This document shows, one piece after another, positions 12,266 to 23,862 of a stretch of DNA of 64,000 nucleotides. The stretch is from the NCBI GenBank assembly GCA_029721435.1, contig CM056583.1:92522575-92586574 (forward strand), read 5' to 3'. This stretch comes from Gymnothorax reevesii. Lineage: Eukaryota > Chordata > Actinopteri > Anguilliformes > Muraenidae. Below the pieces are notes generated by a model. The model was not told the DNA's origin, did no database searches, and worked only from the letters and a program-made list of their open reading frames with translations. The first letter of the stretch is position 1. Every line of letters starts with the position of its first letter. The position numbers were made by a program, and so were the translations under genes.

Positions 12266-13116
12266 AACACAGTTCTTGAGTTGAAATCATCCTTGACCTC
12301 CATCGAAGTACACCAGCGCTCAAAGCAAACCTTCTTCTCGTTAGCAAATTCCACATAAGTCTGATTGTTAGATTTCTTCAGACCTCTGAATTTCTGTCGG
12401 TACGCCTCTGGAACCAACTCATAAGCTGTCAAAATAACCTTATCAGAGGAAATCTTATAATCAGAGGAATCATCTGCAGACAAAGCCGAATAGGCTTGTT
12501 GAGCTTTACCCTTGAGGACATTTTGCAACATCAGAGGCCAGTGTTCCTTTGGCCACTGGCAACTCTTTGCTACCTTTTCAAAACACTGGAAATAGTTGTC
12601 AACTTCCATCTCTGAGAATGGAGGCACCAGTTTTACCTCCTGGCTAGCCCGAAATTTGTTTTCAGCTGCTATTTTGATTTTAAGTAGCTCCATTTTGAGC
12701 CTTTCTTTCCTATCAAACTTCTCTAAATCAAAATCTCTCTGTCTCTGTCTCTCTTTTTTTGCTCTTTCTTCTTTTTCTCTCTCTCTTGCAAATTTTTCAA
12801 ACTCAAACTGTCTTTGTTTTTCTTTTTCTGCCCTCTCAAATTCTCTTTGTTTTTATTTTTCCTCCCTTTCTATTTCGAGCATTTTTAATGTAAGTTCCAT
12901 TTCTACATTTGGATTTTCCCCTGGAAACTGTTCCAGATCTCCTGGTGCAAACACATTTTCATCAATGTAATATTCAACTATCTCTCTAGCCAGTCTTGCT
13001 TTTCGCATGGCTGGTTTTACCTCTGTCAGCTCTAACGGTCTGCATATTTCTAGCAGTTCTGTCTTTTTAAAAGACTTCAAAACCTCTACGGTTGGTGATG
13101 CCAAGAAATCATCCAT
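12241..13116 (-). pseudogene. Gmr1-like gag: N-terminal domain, coiled coil and SCAN-like capsid
   Basis: Starting at the ATG at 13116 the frame reads MDDFLASPTVEVLKSFKK, a helical N-terminal domain. A long Glu/Lys/Arg-rich stretch (about 12853 to 12690) is a probable coiled coil, interrupted by one in-frame TAA at about 12850. The same frame then continues into a capsid domain: VDNYFQCFEKVAKSCQWPKE, ALSADDSSDY, VPEAYRQKFRGLKK and TYVEFANEKKVCFERW. The last two blocks resemble the start of the SCAN domain. SCAN domains of vertebrate zinc-finger proteins are known to derive from a Gmr1-type capsid. Apart from the single stop the reading frame is intact across about 290 codons. Confidence 0.7.
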
Positions 13117-13210
13117 TGCTGTTGATCTGTCATTTTTGTATAGGAAAATTCAAAAAACAATTTTACTATTTGAAATGTTAGATTTTCAATAAATGACTCA
13201 CACAATGATC

Positions 13211-13231
13211 TATCCCGGACTTGAGCCCCCA
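13211..13231 (-). promoter_or_regulatory. Candidate primer-binding site of G1
   Basis: On the minus strand TGGGGGCTCAAGTCCGGGAT begins 3 bases after the LTR end. It equals the complement of the tRNA-Pro 3' end (TGGGGGCTCGTCCGGGAT, from memory) except for two extra A bases. Confidence 0.5.
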
Positions 13232-13234
13232 GTT

Positions 13235-13679
13235 TGTTATGGCCCAACTTTGGTATGACATATAGGACAGCAAGGGATGACAGACAAAACTCCAAAACTT
13301 AAACAGATGTCATAAAATAAAGCACTGACACTAACCTACAATTTACACTACTGACCAAGATTGATCATATACAGGAAAAAAACATATTTACAGTCCCTTG
13401 AGATGGGGTTGCTTAGTGATGTCCTGGGACAGGGAAGTACAGGCAAAAATCCAAAAATTAAAACTTCACAGGTCTTCAAAAAGAGTTTAGTCAAAGTATC
13501 CTTCTCTTTGCAATTTCTCTGACTTCTTTACTCTCTCAATTTTCCTCCTTATATACTCTTTTGCAGCCCCCTCCCACCTTTTTTTTAAATTCTCTGGGAC
13601 TTTCCCTCTCAGGCATGCCCAGGACATGCCCAAACCTAGCTCCAGTCTGGGCTTAACAAAAAAAAAGGTCAATACTGCA
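13235..13679 (-). repeat. 5' LTR of G1
   Basis: On the minus strand it runs TGCAGTATTGACC ... GGGCCATAACA (445 bp). It aligns along its length with the LTR at 62459-62891, sharing CAGTCTGGGCTTAACA-type, CAATTTTCCTC and GGCAAAAATCCA blocks. The complement of CTTATATACTCTTTTG (about 13550) is a plausible TATA region. Confidence 0.75.
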
Positions 13680-13689
13680 ATAGTTTAGG

Positions 13690-14545
13690 GTCCACTAAAA
13701 TGATTCAGGATGGTTTGGATAGAATCCAGAATTGGGCAGAAATGCGGCAAATAAAATTTAATGTCGCAAAATGTAAAGTTGTACATGTAAATAATACAAA
13801 CATTAGACGGGATTACATCATGGGAGGTTTAAAACTAGAATGTGCTGCACACGAGAAAGATCTGGGAGTGATTGTTGACCAAACCCTCACAGGCTCTAGC
13901 CATTCTGCTGTAGCAGTGAAAAAAGCCAATTGGATGCTGGGATACATTGCCAAAAGTATTGAGTACAAATCTAAGGAGGTGATGCTTCTTTTGTACAACA
14001 CATTCTTCAGACCACATCTGGAGTATTGTGTACAGTTCTGGGGACCATACTTTAAGAAAGTTATAAAGGCTCTAGAGAAAGTTCAGAGAAGAGCCACTAA
14101 GCTTATTCCAGGTATAAAAGATGAAAGCTATGAGAAGAGGCTGAAGATCCTTAATCTCTTTAGTCTTAGGAAAAGGAGACTCAGGGGTGATTTGATTGAG
14201 GTCTTTAAATATGTTAAAGGGATTGACAAAGTGAATCATATAGGATTCCTTCAACCAAATGTTGTGAGTAGAACTTGGGGTCACAAATGGAAGTTGACCA
14301 AAGGTAAATTTAGCACTGATATTCGGAAATATTTCTTCACCCAAAGAGTAATTTCAATGTGGAATAGCTTGCCTGACCATATTGTTGAGGCAGAGACCTT
14401 GGGGGTTTTCAAGAGCGGGCTTGACTTAAAGCTGGATACCACTGAGTCATTGAGTATCTGAAGGGATATATTCACAACAGTATAAAGAAACTGGCGGGCG
14501 TAGTTGGGCTGAATGGCCTGTTCTTGCCATTCATGTTATGTTACA
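13690..14545 (+). mobile_element. CR1/L2-like LINE, 3' end
   Basis: This is a 5'-truncated LINE ending in the tail GGGCTGAATGGCCTGTTC followed by ATGTTATGTTA repeats. Two other pieces of the same family lie on the minus strand at 16546-17000 and 25381-31153. It directly abuts the G1 LTR on the left. Confidence 0.8.
13700..14461 (+). pseudogene. LINE ORF2 C-terminal part (thumb and C-terminal domain)
   Basis: A 253-residue open frame with no internal stop. It begins just after the FADD catalytic motif of the reverse transcriptase (IQDGLDRIQNWAEMRQIKFN). It then has EKDLGVIVDQTLTGSSH, the RPHLEYCVQFWGPYF block and EKVQRRATKLIPG. It ends with FSTDIRKYFFTQRVISMWNSL and a TGA stop. These are the conserved C-terminal blocks of CR1/L2-type ORF2. 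The endonuclease and the catalytic palm are missing, so no activity is possible. The open frame suggests a fairly young insertion compared with the other copies. Confidence 0.85.
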
Positions 14546-14889
14546 TGCACATACATGCAGGGCCGTCGACAGGGGGGGACAAACGGGTATGTTGTCCCGG
14601 GCCCAGACATATAGGGGGGCCCAGAACTGGTCCTTCATGAAGATACGATTAATCATTCTGTTTAATTTCAAAATGTGTTGATTTGGGGGTGAAATGTGAT
14701 ATATTTGCATTCAATAAATGATTTCTGGTTCTTTTGCCTGTATTGTCCTCGAAAATAGAGTCAAGAACACCCCTATATCACCCATAATGCAGAAATGGTT
14801 TGGTCTTTGATTAAAGCATAAAAAAGCGCGGCACTATTTGATCACACGGCTTCGGCAATAAGCCTGCATGCTCGCTTGCCAACAACATG

Positions 14890-15024
14890 CACAAATCAGG
14901 AGCACAGAAAAGAAAAGACAAGAGAAAAAGAGAGGAAGAAGCAAAGAGCCTCAGGGGCTCACTCCATAAATATTTTAAAAAAGATTCAGATAATGCAGCA
15001 GGTGGGACAGCTGAGCCAGGTAAA
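14890..15024 (+). pseudogene. hAT transposase first-exon remnant
   Basis: The plus strand encodes KSGAQKRKDKRKREEEAKS, then LRGSLHKYFKK, followed by GGTAEPG and a GTAAAG sequence at 15020 that looks like a splice donor. A short basic lead followed by an LxKYF motif is common at the N terminus of ZMYM-like hAT transposases. No ATG in a convincing context is seen. This is family recognition by eye. Confidence 0.45.
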
Positions 15025-15449
15025 GGAAACTTTTTTTTTTCGAGCCTCGTAATGTAGCCTAACCCGTACGTGCGATGCGCCATTCATAGTTGGAGATAGC
15101 AAGATACACAGAGTGAAGATAGTTGCCCGAATTAAGGGTTCAGCTTCGGGACAAAAAAAAAATATTTCTTTCTATTTGAGGCAAAAGTCATGAATAAAAA
15201 CGTGTTGAAAAATGGGCTGAAATTACAAATTAAACGAAACAATTGTAAACTAATCCACAAGACAAATCAAAAGTTTTAAATCAGTCATCACTTTTTTCAG
15301 TATCAGACAATAGCCGCCCTCTTGTTCTGACAGGTGTTGAAGCTGTTTTCTGCTTCTTCCACTCCCTCACCCTCATGAGGTCCACAGAAAAATACCTCCG
15401 CATATTTCACAACTGACCTCTTAAATTTTATATCGTCATTTTTATTCTT

Positions 15450-15594
15450 TCGCTTTCGTGTCAACTGACGATGACTCTGACGTAAGCGACGTACCGGTAG
15501 AAGAGGAAGCGGCGCATTGTCCACCTTTGGAGTTGGCGGAGTTGTTCAGAAATGACGATTTTGATTTCGAAGACTTCTTTGGATTTAGTGATTA
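15450..15594 (+). pseudogene. hAT last-exon remnant, acidic tail
   Basis: The plus strand is open for about 45 codons to a TAG, ending EEEAAHCPPLELAELFRNDD and then FDFEDFFGFSD. The highly acidic end looks like the C terminus of a host-type or transposase gene. Its position near the 3' end of the element fits a terminal exon. Confidence 0.35.
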
Positions 15595-15932
15595 GGAGTG
15601 ACACTGATTGTTTGGTTGTAGCATGTTCTATATGCGACAGTTATTTGAATAACTCTTACCGTAATATGTTACGTTAACATAGCCTACCATGATGAAATAA
15701 AACGGTTTAAATATGTAAATATGTTGAAATGTTGAAATAAAATGGTTCACTGGTTAAATGGGTTTGGAATACCTGTTATTTAAGCATTGGAGTGAGTAGA
15801 GACAGATAAAAGGGGTTTTGGGTGGTTACTGTGTGGCGGTGTGTATGTGTGCGGGAAAGTTGGGGGGGGGGGGCCCACTCAGGTGATGTTGTCCCGGGCC
15901 CAGCCAAAGCTGTCAACGGCCCTGCATACATG

Positions 15933-16545
15933 CACACACACATACACACCAAAGTAGCCAATGTAGCCCTTGTACCCCACAAATAGTAATCAATTAATAG
16001 TTTATAAAAAGAATAGAAATGTTTCATATTATGCATTGAGCGTGGAATTTCATGGGTGAAGTTCATGTGTTCTACTATTTACAGGATGTGAAATGTAAAT
16101 ATGTTTGCTTTATGACAGAGTTTAAAATGCTGGAAAAATTGTGAGAGTGTTTTGTTTTCAATACATTTGAAAAAGAAAGTGGAATGTAAGTTTCTGCATA
16201 TTTATTTTCCCAACCAATGAGAAGTGCGTTGAAGGTCAGGGGATAGCAGGGAGCCTGTAGCAGAGGAGTGGAAAGTGGATGTATGGGATGTGCTGAGGTG
16301 GTGTAGTTAAAAGTTAATTACGGTGAAATTCATTCTCCGTCGATTTCTTTAAGGAAATAGTTGCGTAAATACACAACTCGTGAATTCTGGAAAGTTACTA
16401 TATTCACGGATGGACTGTTTTGAACACTTTCTTCCGATGAGGAGTGAACGTTCTTGCTGCCTCTCGTCTAGCAAGCCCGAGAGTGAGAAAGCCTAGCTCT
16501 ACTGGCATGCGAGTGGATTCAATGCTGGCTAGTACAGTGAGCTTG
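15933..16545. other. No recognised feature
   Basis: A short CA-rich stretch (ACACACACATACACAC at about 15932) is followed by AT-rich DNA. No gene seen. Confidence 0.4.
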
Positions 16546-17000
16546 TTACGTCCGCGAAACCCAGAAGAGACTGTAGCAAAGCACAAAAGATCCCTGCGAT
16601 TCAATATTCCTGTTAACGTCATTAATGTAGATGAGGAACAGCAGGGGTCCCAACACCGATCCCTGGGGGACGCCACTCCCCACCATAACTAGCTCAGATG
16701 AGATACCACTGACCACCACTCTTTGTGTTCTGTCCTGCACCCAGTTTTGAATCCACTCCAGAATACCTCCTGGAACTCCAATGGAGCTCATTGTAAAAAA
16801 TTAGTCTCTTATGCGATACTGTGTCAAATGCTGTCTGAAAATCCAAATATATGATGTCATGAGCCCTGCTCTGGTCATAATTACCATCCAACATTAAAGG
16901 TAGAGCAACCACTTCATTTAAAGAACTCAGGATAGCTACCCTTATTAATGCCTGTACAGCAAAGGGCCGCAACACCATCTGTGCATGTGAAGGCGGTGGG
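16546..17000 (-). pseudogene. CR1/L2-like LINE reverse transcriptase fragment
   Basis: Two overlapping minus-strand frames carry IIYLDFQTAFDTVSHKRLIF, then MSSIGVPGGILEWIQNWVQD, then the palm motif SGVPQGSVLGPLLFLIYIND (seen as YINDV). They correspond to the same blocks in the LINE at 30098-31153. A frameshift near 16791 separates them, and the fragment stops before FADD. Confidence 0.8.
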
Positions 17001-17014
17001 GTGAGAGTGCACAT

Positions 17015-17880
17015 TGTGGATTCAGATGTTGCATAGTTTAATGTGCAGGCACCATTTTAGTGCATGTGTGCAGTTTGTCAATTTGTATGTGCACGTTTTC
17101 AGTGCGTGCATGCACATTGTCAATGTGTTTGTGCACATAATTCACTGCTTATGACCTGACGGGCCTTCTATACAAAAGGCATTCAGTTTTTAGGAGCCAT
17201 CTCTGGGCTGAGCTGACTTAATGAAGCTATACACTCTCTTTCACTACCCAAGCACAGGAACCGCTGTGAGGAAGTAAACTCTGGAATCTCATAATCTATG
17301 TTGATAACACAAGATCTATGCTTCACTAATCACTGAGGCTGTCGCTGCGCACAGCTGGAGCAGCAGATCGTTTCACACCCTGTCTGCAGCCAATCCTGTT
17401 ACTTTCACCAATGTTTTTAATACACAAAGGATTGCAGGTGCAAAGTTGAAAAAAAAAAGGTTATTTTTAGAGAAAGAGGAAACTGCTAAACGTTTTGCAT
17501 ATCGCACTGGCTGTACGGTGGTGTTCCACTGTGTGTATTGATGACTGCTTTGCCCACAGCACCCACAGACTAAGTTGGATTGCTAATGGAAAAAATAAAA
17601 ATTACGTTTGTCGCTGTGATCAATACATATTTGTGCAGGTTGAACATAGAGCCGCACAGATATAAGCAGCGGTGAGATGTAGATGTTTTGCGAAGTGCAA
17701 AAAGGAAAAAGATGCTCGATGTTCTTCAGACAGTAGTTAAAGATAAAAGAGGATGATGCTTTCGGAATCCTGTCCCCCTCTATTACCCCAAATGAAGTCT
17801 CTGCAAGATCAGTTTTTCTCCAAAGAAATGCATGCTCGGTTCTCTGGTGAAAAGTGGGTGTCCACCCCAAAAGTGGTTCC
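17015..17880. other. No recognised feature
   Basis: Contains GTGCATGTGTGCAGT-type alternating stretches at 17040-17130. No gene recognised. Confidence 0.4.
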
Positions 17881-19962
17881 CATCACTGAGGCCGTGGCTG
17901 TGTACTGTACTGCATGAAGAGCAGTAATCACTGAGGCTGTGGCTGAATACTGGAGAGCAGAAATCACTGAGGTTGTGTTCTGTGCTACATAAAGAGCAGT
18001 AATCACTGAGGCTGTGGCTGTGTACTGTACTACATAAAGAGCAGTAATCACTGAGGCTGTGGCTGTGTACTGTACTACATGAAGAGCAGTAATCGCTGAG
18101 GCTGTGGCTGAATACTGGAGAGCAGAAATCACTGAGGTTGTGTTCTGTGCTACATAAAGAGCAGTAATCACTGAGGCTGTGGCTGTGTACTGTACTACAT
18201 AAAGAGCAGTAATCACTGAGGCTGTGTACTGTACTACATGAAGAGCAGTAATCACTGAGGCTGCGGCTGTGTACTGTACTACATGAAGAGCAGTAATCAC
18301 CGAGGCTGTGGCTGTGTACTGTACTACATGAAGAGCAGTAATCGCTGAGGCTGTGGCTGAATACTGGAGAGCAGAAATCACTGAGGTTGTGTTCTGTACT
18401 AAACGAAGAGCAGTAATCACTGAGGCTGTGGCTGTGTACTGTACTACATCAAGAGCAGTAATCATTGAGGCTGTGGCTGTGTACTGTACTACATAAAGAG
18501 CAGTAATCACTGAGGCTGTGGCTGTGTACTGTACTACATGAAGAGCAGTAATCACTGAAGCTGCGGCTGTGTACTGTAGTACACGAAGAGCAGTAATCAC
18601 TGAGGCTGTGGCTGTGTACTGTACTACATGAAGAGCAGTAATCACTGAGGCTGTGTACTGTACTACATGAAGAGCAGTTATCACTGAGGCTGTGGCTGTT
18701 TACTTTACTACATGAAGAGCAGTAATCACTGAGGTTGTGGCGGTGTACTGTACTGCATGAAGAGCAGTAATCACTGAGGTTGTGGCGGTGTACTGTACTA
18801 CATGAAGAGCAGTAATCACTGAGGCTGTGGCTGTGTACTGTACTGCATGAAGAGCAGTAATCACTGAGGTTGTGGCGGTGTACTGTACTACATGAAGAGC
18901 AGTAATCACTGAGGCTGTACTACATGAAGAGCAGTAATCACTGAGGCTGTGTACTGTAATACATGAAGAGCAGTAATCACTGAGGTTGTGGCGGTGTACT
19001 GTACTACATGAAGAGCAGTAATCACTGAGGCTGTAGGTGAGTACTGTACTACATGAAGAGCAGTAATCACTGAGGCTGTGGCTGTGTACTGTAATACATG
19101 AAGAGCAGTAATCACTGAGGCCGTGGCTGTGTACTGTACTACATGAAGAGCAGTATTCACTGATGCTGTGTACTGTACTACATGAAGAGCAGTTATCATT
19201 GAGGCTGTCAACTGTACTACATGGAGAGCAGTTATCATCAAGGCTTATACTGTACTACATGAAGAGCAGTAATCACTGAGGCTGTGGCTGTGCACTGGAC
19301 CACATGAAGAGCAGTAATCACTGAGGCTTTGGCTGTGTACTGTACTACATGAACAGCAGTATTCACTCATGCTGTGGCTGTGTACTGTACTACATGAAGA
19401 GAAGTAATCACTGATGCCGTGGCTGTGTACTGTACTACATGAAGAGCAGTAATCACTGATTCTGTGGCTGTGTACTGTACTACATAAAGAGCAGTAATCA
19501 CTGAGGCCGTGGCTGTGTACTGTACTACATGAAAAGCTGTAATCACTGAGGTTGTGGGTGTGTAATGTGCTATATGAAGAGCAGTAATCTATGAGGCTAT
19601 GAGGCTAGGCACTGTACTACATGAAGAGCAGTTATCACTGAGGCTTTGTACTGTACTACTTGAAGAGCAGTAATCACTGAGGCTGTGTACTGTACTGCAT
19701 GAAGAGCAGTTCTCACTGAGGCTGTGTACTGTACTACATGAAGAGCAGTAATCACTGAGGCCGTGGCTGTGTACTGTAGTACATGAAGAGCAGTAATCAC
19801 TGAGGCTGTGGGTGTGTACTGTACTACATGAAGAGCAGTAATCACTGAGAATGTGGGTGTGTACTGTGCTATATGAAGAGCAGTAATCTATGAGGCTATG
19901 CACTGTACTACATGAAGAGCAGTTATCACTGAGGCTTTGTACTGTACTACTTGAAGAGCAGT
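17881..19962 (+). repeat. Minisatellite, 45-bp unit (39-bp variant), main block
   Basis: The unit is built from GAAGAGCAGTAATCACTGAG, GCTGTGGCTGTGTACTG and TACTACAT. A 39-bp variant lacks one GGCTGT. Both lengths are multiples of three, so the minus strand stays open for up to 291 residues as a VITALHVVQYTA repeat; this is a length effect. A compound block (AATACTGGAGAGCAGAAATC next to GTTGTGTTCTGTGC) recurs near 17940, 18110 and 18355, so there is higher-order structure. Confidence 0.95.
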
Positions 19963-20431
19963 TGTTATGTATGATAATTTTTTGTACAGCTATATATTCC
20001 ATTTGTAAATGAAGATTTGTTACATGCTGTTTTGCTGCCCTGCTGGTCAGCTATATTTATTTTGTTCATTGGCACCATCTGGTGGCGTACTTGTAAAATC
20101 ATTAAGAAAAGTCTAGTAATTTCTCGAAGCTTCTGGCACTTTCCTGCTTGGAGGGGGCGGGATTTCCCTAGAATCCTGTGGATCTTTCTGGAAGGTTGCT
20201 AGACTATAAAAAGGCTGTGATTTTAAGCACAGCGGAGACTGACAACAAAGAGAGCAGACAGCAGAAGAGAGCAGACCAGAGTTTTGTTTTGGCAACAGTT
20301 AAATAGTGGCAGAGTGTTATTAGAGAATTTAAATAGTGGATATTTTTTGTGCAACTTTTTTTTGTAAAGACTAAATTTGTTTTAGTTGTACTTTCCCGTT
20401 TTCTTTGTTGTGATTTTTCCAAGTCATAACA
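19963..20431 (+). mobile_element. Solo LTR inserted in the 45-bp minisatellite
   Basis: It begins TGTTATGTATGATAA and ends AAGTCATAACA, so the terminal 7 bp are perfect inverted repeats with TG...CA. It is flanked by CAGT at 19959-19962 and 20432-20435, a 4-bp target duplication within one satellite unit. A TATA box, CTATAAAAAGG, lies at about 20203-20213. The satellite resumes in phase on the other side. Confidence 0.85.
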
Positions 20432-20747
20432 CAGTAATCACTGAGGTCGTGGCTGTGTACTGTACTACATGAAGGGCAGTAATCACTGAGGCTGTGGGTG
20501 TGTACTGTACTACATGAAGAGCAGTTATCACTGAGGCTGTGGGTGTGTACTGTGCTCCATGAAGAGCAGTTATCACTGAGGCTATGTACTGTACTTAATG
20601 AACAGCAGTTATCACTGACTCTGTGTACTGTACTACAAGAAGAGCAGTTATCACTGAGGCTGTGTACTGTACAACATGAAGAGCAGTAATCACTGATGCT
20701 GTGGCTGTGTACTGTACTACATGAAGAGCAGTAATCACTGAGGCTTC
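20432..20747 (+). repeat. Minisatellite, 45-bp unit, block right of the solo LTR
   Basis: Same repeat as 17881-19962, about seven units, with more sequence variants near its end. Confidence 0.95.
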
Positions 20748-22203
20748 AGGGTCAGAGCCAAGATGCCATCAATCATTGGGTTGTTGTCAGCTTGTCAGAA
20801 TTCATTCTACATCCCTGCAAATTGGTTTTCGGCTCCTCTTTCCTCAGAACAGCTTAACCAGCAGGGTTCCAAAGGAGCAGACATGAGTTTTGAATCCAGG
20901 CCTTTGAGAACCAGAAAAAAACATGCCTAGAGGAATAAATTAAATCTGATATTCAGAAATGAGAAAAAAATAAATTATTTTCAAACTGGTGATTATCATT
21001 TGATAAATGGGACTATAAATTAGAAGATTTAATTAGAACTGCAATGAGAAACATCCTAGTTTATTTCAGAGCAATAACTTTTGGTGTAGCTGAGTAAGGG
21101 CAAACAGCATTCTCTCACAGCCTGATCTCTCACCTACAGAGACATCACAGAATTATATATTTTCCCACGATGCTCTGAGAAACCCTTCTCACCAATCATC
21201 TCACCAATCGATGAAAACCCTCTGCTTGATAAAAACACCATCAGTCATGGTTTGGTGTTACCCACGGGATGGGCAGAGATACTGATATTTAGCACTTGGC
21301 ATTTTCAAAAATAAAGCTTATTTGAAAACGAAAACGTAAGACTTCTTTTAGCATACTTATTTCATGTATTGTCTGGTACAAGGCATCGACTGGTGACTGT
21401 TATTTCAACAATTAGGTGTCCTTTCAGCTGTGCCTTCATTATTTCTACAAGTGACTGTGTTTGCAAGTGAAATTTTGGCGCCATGCTAAGGACACGGACT
21501 TTATTCAGCACATTAAGGACTCTTGGCCATGTTCCATTCAACAGGCCTCTTAACCTGAATTGTTTTGGTTTGTACTCAGCTATATTAATTTAAAAATTTC
21601 ATCCGTGGAAAGAAATCTTGATAAGATATTTGGCTCAGCATAGAATTTACGTATAATCGAGAGAAAAAAATTGTCAAGGTCCTTCATAGGAGATGAAAGC
21701 GTAAGTCACCAGAGAACTGAGCAAATTAAGAACTTTCATTTTAAAAATAGAATTTTTAAACATGAATATTAGAAGAATTTGTTTTCTTAATACAATATAT
21801 GCGTCTTATTAATTTTTAGCCTTTTTTTTGTTGCCTCCTGTTGCATTTTATAGAAAAACACAAACTTTGATCATGAAAAAAAAAGACCTAACAGTATGAA
21901 TGTCTAAAAATTGATTTTTGCATCATGTGTAAGAAGCACAAGGCTATCGCTCTCAGGTGTTTTTTAGTAATTTTGGTTCTGACTGCATTTTGGAAACAAA
22001 CTCTTCATTTATTTTCAATGCAATGTAGCTCTGTGGTCAGAATTTGGTGCCAAATGCAAGTGGAGTTTCAGAAATAGAAAGACAGATGCAGTAATGGACT
22101 CAGAATCCTTGTGTTGTTTTGCATTGCAAAGGAACTATAATTGAGGGTACCTAGTGATATTAATGAAGCTGTGTGCCAGTGCAGTCCATCTTCTGGCAAA
22201 TGA
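20748..22203. other. No recognised feature
   Basis: About 1.45 kb of AT-rich sequence with no long open frame and no known repeat recognised. Confidence 0.5.
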
Positions 22204-23862
22204 CCTGCTGTTATAGCACTGGGAGAGTCCATCATACCTACTGCTGTAGCACTGGGAGAGTCCATCATACCTGCTGCTGTAGCACTGGGAGAGTCCATCA
22301 TACCTGCTGCTATAGCACTGGGAGAGTCCATCATACCTGCTGCTGTAGAAATTGGAGTGTGCATCATACCTGCTGCTGTAGCACTGGGAGAGTCCATCAT
22401 ACCTGCTGCTGTAGCACTGGGAGAGTCTATCATACCTGCTGCTATATACTGGGAGAGTCCATCATACTGCTGCTGTAGCACTGGGAGAGTCCATCATACC
22501 TGCTGTTGTAGCACTGGGAGAGTCTATCATACCTGCTGCTATAGCACTGGGAGAGTCCATCATACTGCTGCTATAGCACTGGGAGAGTCCATCATACCTG
22601 CTGCAGTAGCACTGGGAGAGTCCATCATACCTGCGGCTATAGCACTGGGAGAGTCCATCATACCTGCTGTTGTAGCACTGGGAGAGTCCATCATACCTGC
22701 TGCTGTAGCACTGGGAGAGTCCATCATACCTGCTGCTGTAGCACTGGGAGAGTCCATCATACCTGCTGCTGTAGCACTGGTAGAGTCCATCATACCTGCT
22801 GCTGTAGCACTGGGAGAGTCCATCATACCTGCTGCTGTAGCACTGGGAGAGTCCATCATACCTGCTGCTGTAGCACTGGGAGAGTCCATCATACCTGCTG
22901 CTGTAGCACTGGTAGAGTCCATCATACCTGCTGCTGTAGCACTGGGAGAGTCCATCATACCTGCTGCTGTAGCACTGGGAGAGTCCATCATACCTGCGGC
23001 TATAGCACTGGGAGAGTCCATCATACTGCTGCTATAGCACTGGGAGAGTCCATCATACCTGCTGCTGTAGCACTGGGAGAGTCCATCATACCTGCTGCTG
23101 TAGCACTGGGAGAGTCCATCATACCTGCTGCTGTAGCACTGGGAGAGTCCATCATACCTGCTGCTGTAGCACTGGGAGAGTCCATCATACCTGCTGCTGT
23201 AGCACTGGGAGAGTCCATCATACCTGCGGCTATAGCACTGGGAGAGTCCATCATACCTGCTGCTGTAGCACTGGGAGAGTCCATCATACCTGCTGCTGTA
23301 GCACTGGTAGAGTCCATCATACCTGCGGCTATAGCACTGGGAGAGTCCATCATACCTGCTGCTGCTATAGCACTGGGAGAGTCCGTCATACCTGCGGCTA
23401 TATACTGGGAGAGTCCATCATACTGCTGCTGTAGCACTGGGAGAGTCTGTCATACCTGCTGCTATATACTGGGAGAGTCCATCATACCTGCTGCTGTAGC
23501 ACTGGGAGAGTCCGTCATACCTGCTGCTATATACTGGGAGAGTCCATCATACCTGCTGCTGTAGCACTGGGAGAGTCCGTCATACCTGCTGCTGTAGCAC
23601 TGGGAGAGTCCGTCACACCTGCTGCTATATACTGGGAGAGTCCGTCATACCTGCTGCTGTAGCACTGGGAGAGTCCATCATACTGCTGCTGTAGCACTGG
23701 GAGAGTCCATCATACCTGCTGCTGTAGCACTGGTAGAGTCCATCATACCTGCTGCTGTAGCACTGGGAGAGTCCATCATACCTGCTGCTGTAGCACTGGG
23801 AGAGTCCATCATACCTGCTGCTGTAGCACTGGGAGAGTCTATCATTCTGCTGCTGTAGTATG
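22204..23862 (+). repeat. Minisatellite, 33-bp unit, about 50 copies
   Basis: The unit is CTGCTGTAGCACTGGGAGAG plus TCCATCATACCTG, with 30-bp variants (TATATACTGGGAGAG or loss of CCT). A 33-bp period keeps frames open on both strands: VALGESIIPAA on plus, GMMDSPSATAA on minus. Frames of 226 and 154 residues result, but no flanking start, splice or domain supports a protein. Confidence 0.95.

Larger units (their letters stand above)
10630..13679 (-). mobile_element. Gmr1-like Ty3/Gypsy retrotransposon G1, 3'-truncated
   Basis: Read on the minus strand the order is 5' LTR (13679-13235), primer-binding site (13231-13211), gag (13116-about 11900), protease region, then integrase, stopping inside the integrase core near 10635. 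The integrase zinc domain follows the protease region directly, with no reverse transcriptase between. That is the gene order known for Gmr1 elements rather than ordinary Gypsy. Reverse transcriptase, RNase H and the 3' LTR are absent. The G3 piece at 62459-63660 belongs to the same family and shows the missing end. Confidence 0.75.
14558..15924 (+). mobile_element. hAT transposon, internally deleted, 1367 bp
   Basis: The ends are CAGGGCCGTCGACAG and its imperfect complement CTGTCAACGGCCCTG, followed inward by TTGTCCCGGGCCCAG at both ends. A perfect 8-bp duplication CATACATG flanks it at 14550-14557 and 15925-15932. Two exon-like remnants survive, at 14890-15030 and about 15450-15594, while the catalytic middle is gone. 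It inserted into the tail of the LINE at 13690-14545. Confidence 0.85.

Noticed and set aside
17809..18684. 291-residue minus-strand repeat protein (VITALHVVQYTA)
   Set aside because: It arises from the 45/39-bp minisatellite, both lengths being multiples of three.
22357..23037. 226-residue periodic protein VALGESIIPAA
   Set aside because: It is the 33-bp minisatellite read in one frame; the opposite strand is equally open, and there is no start context or domain.
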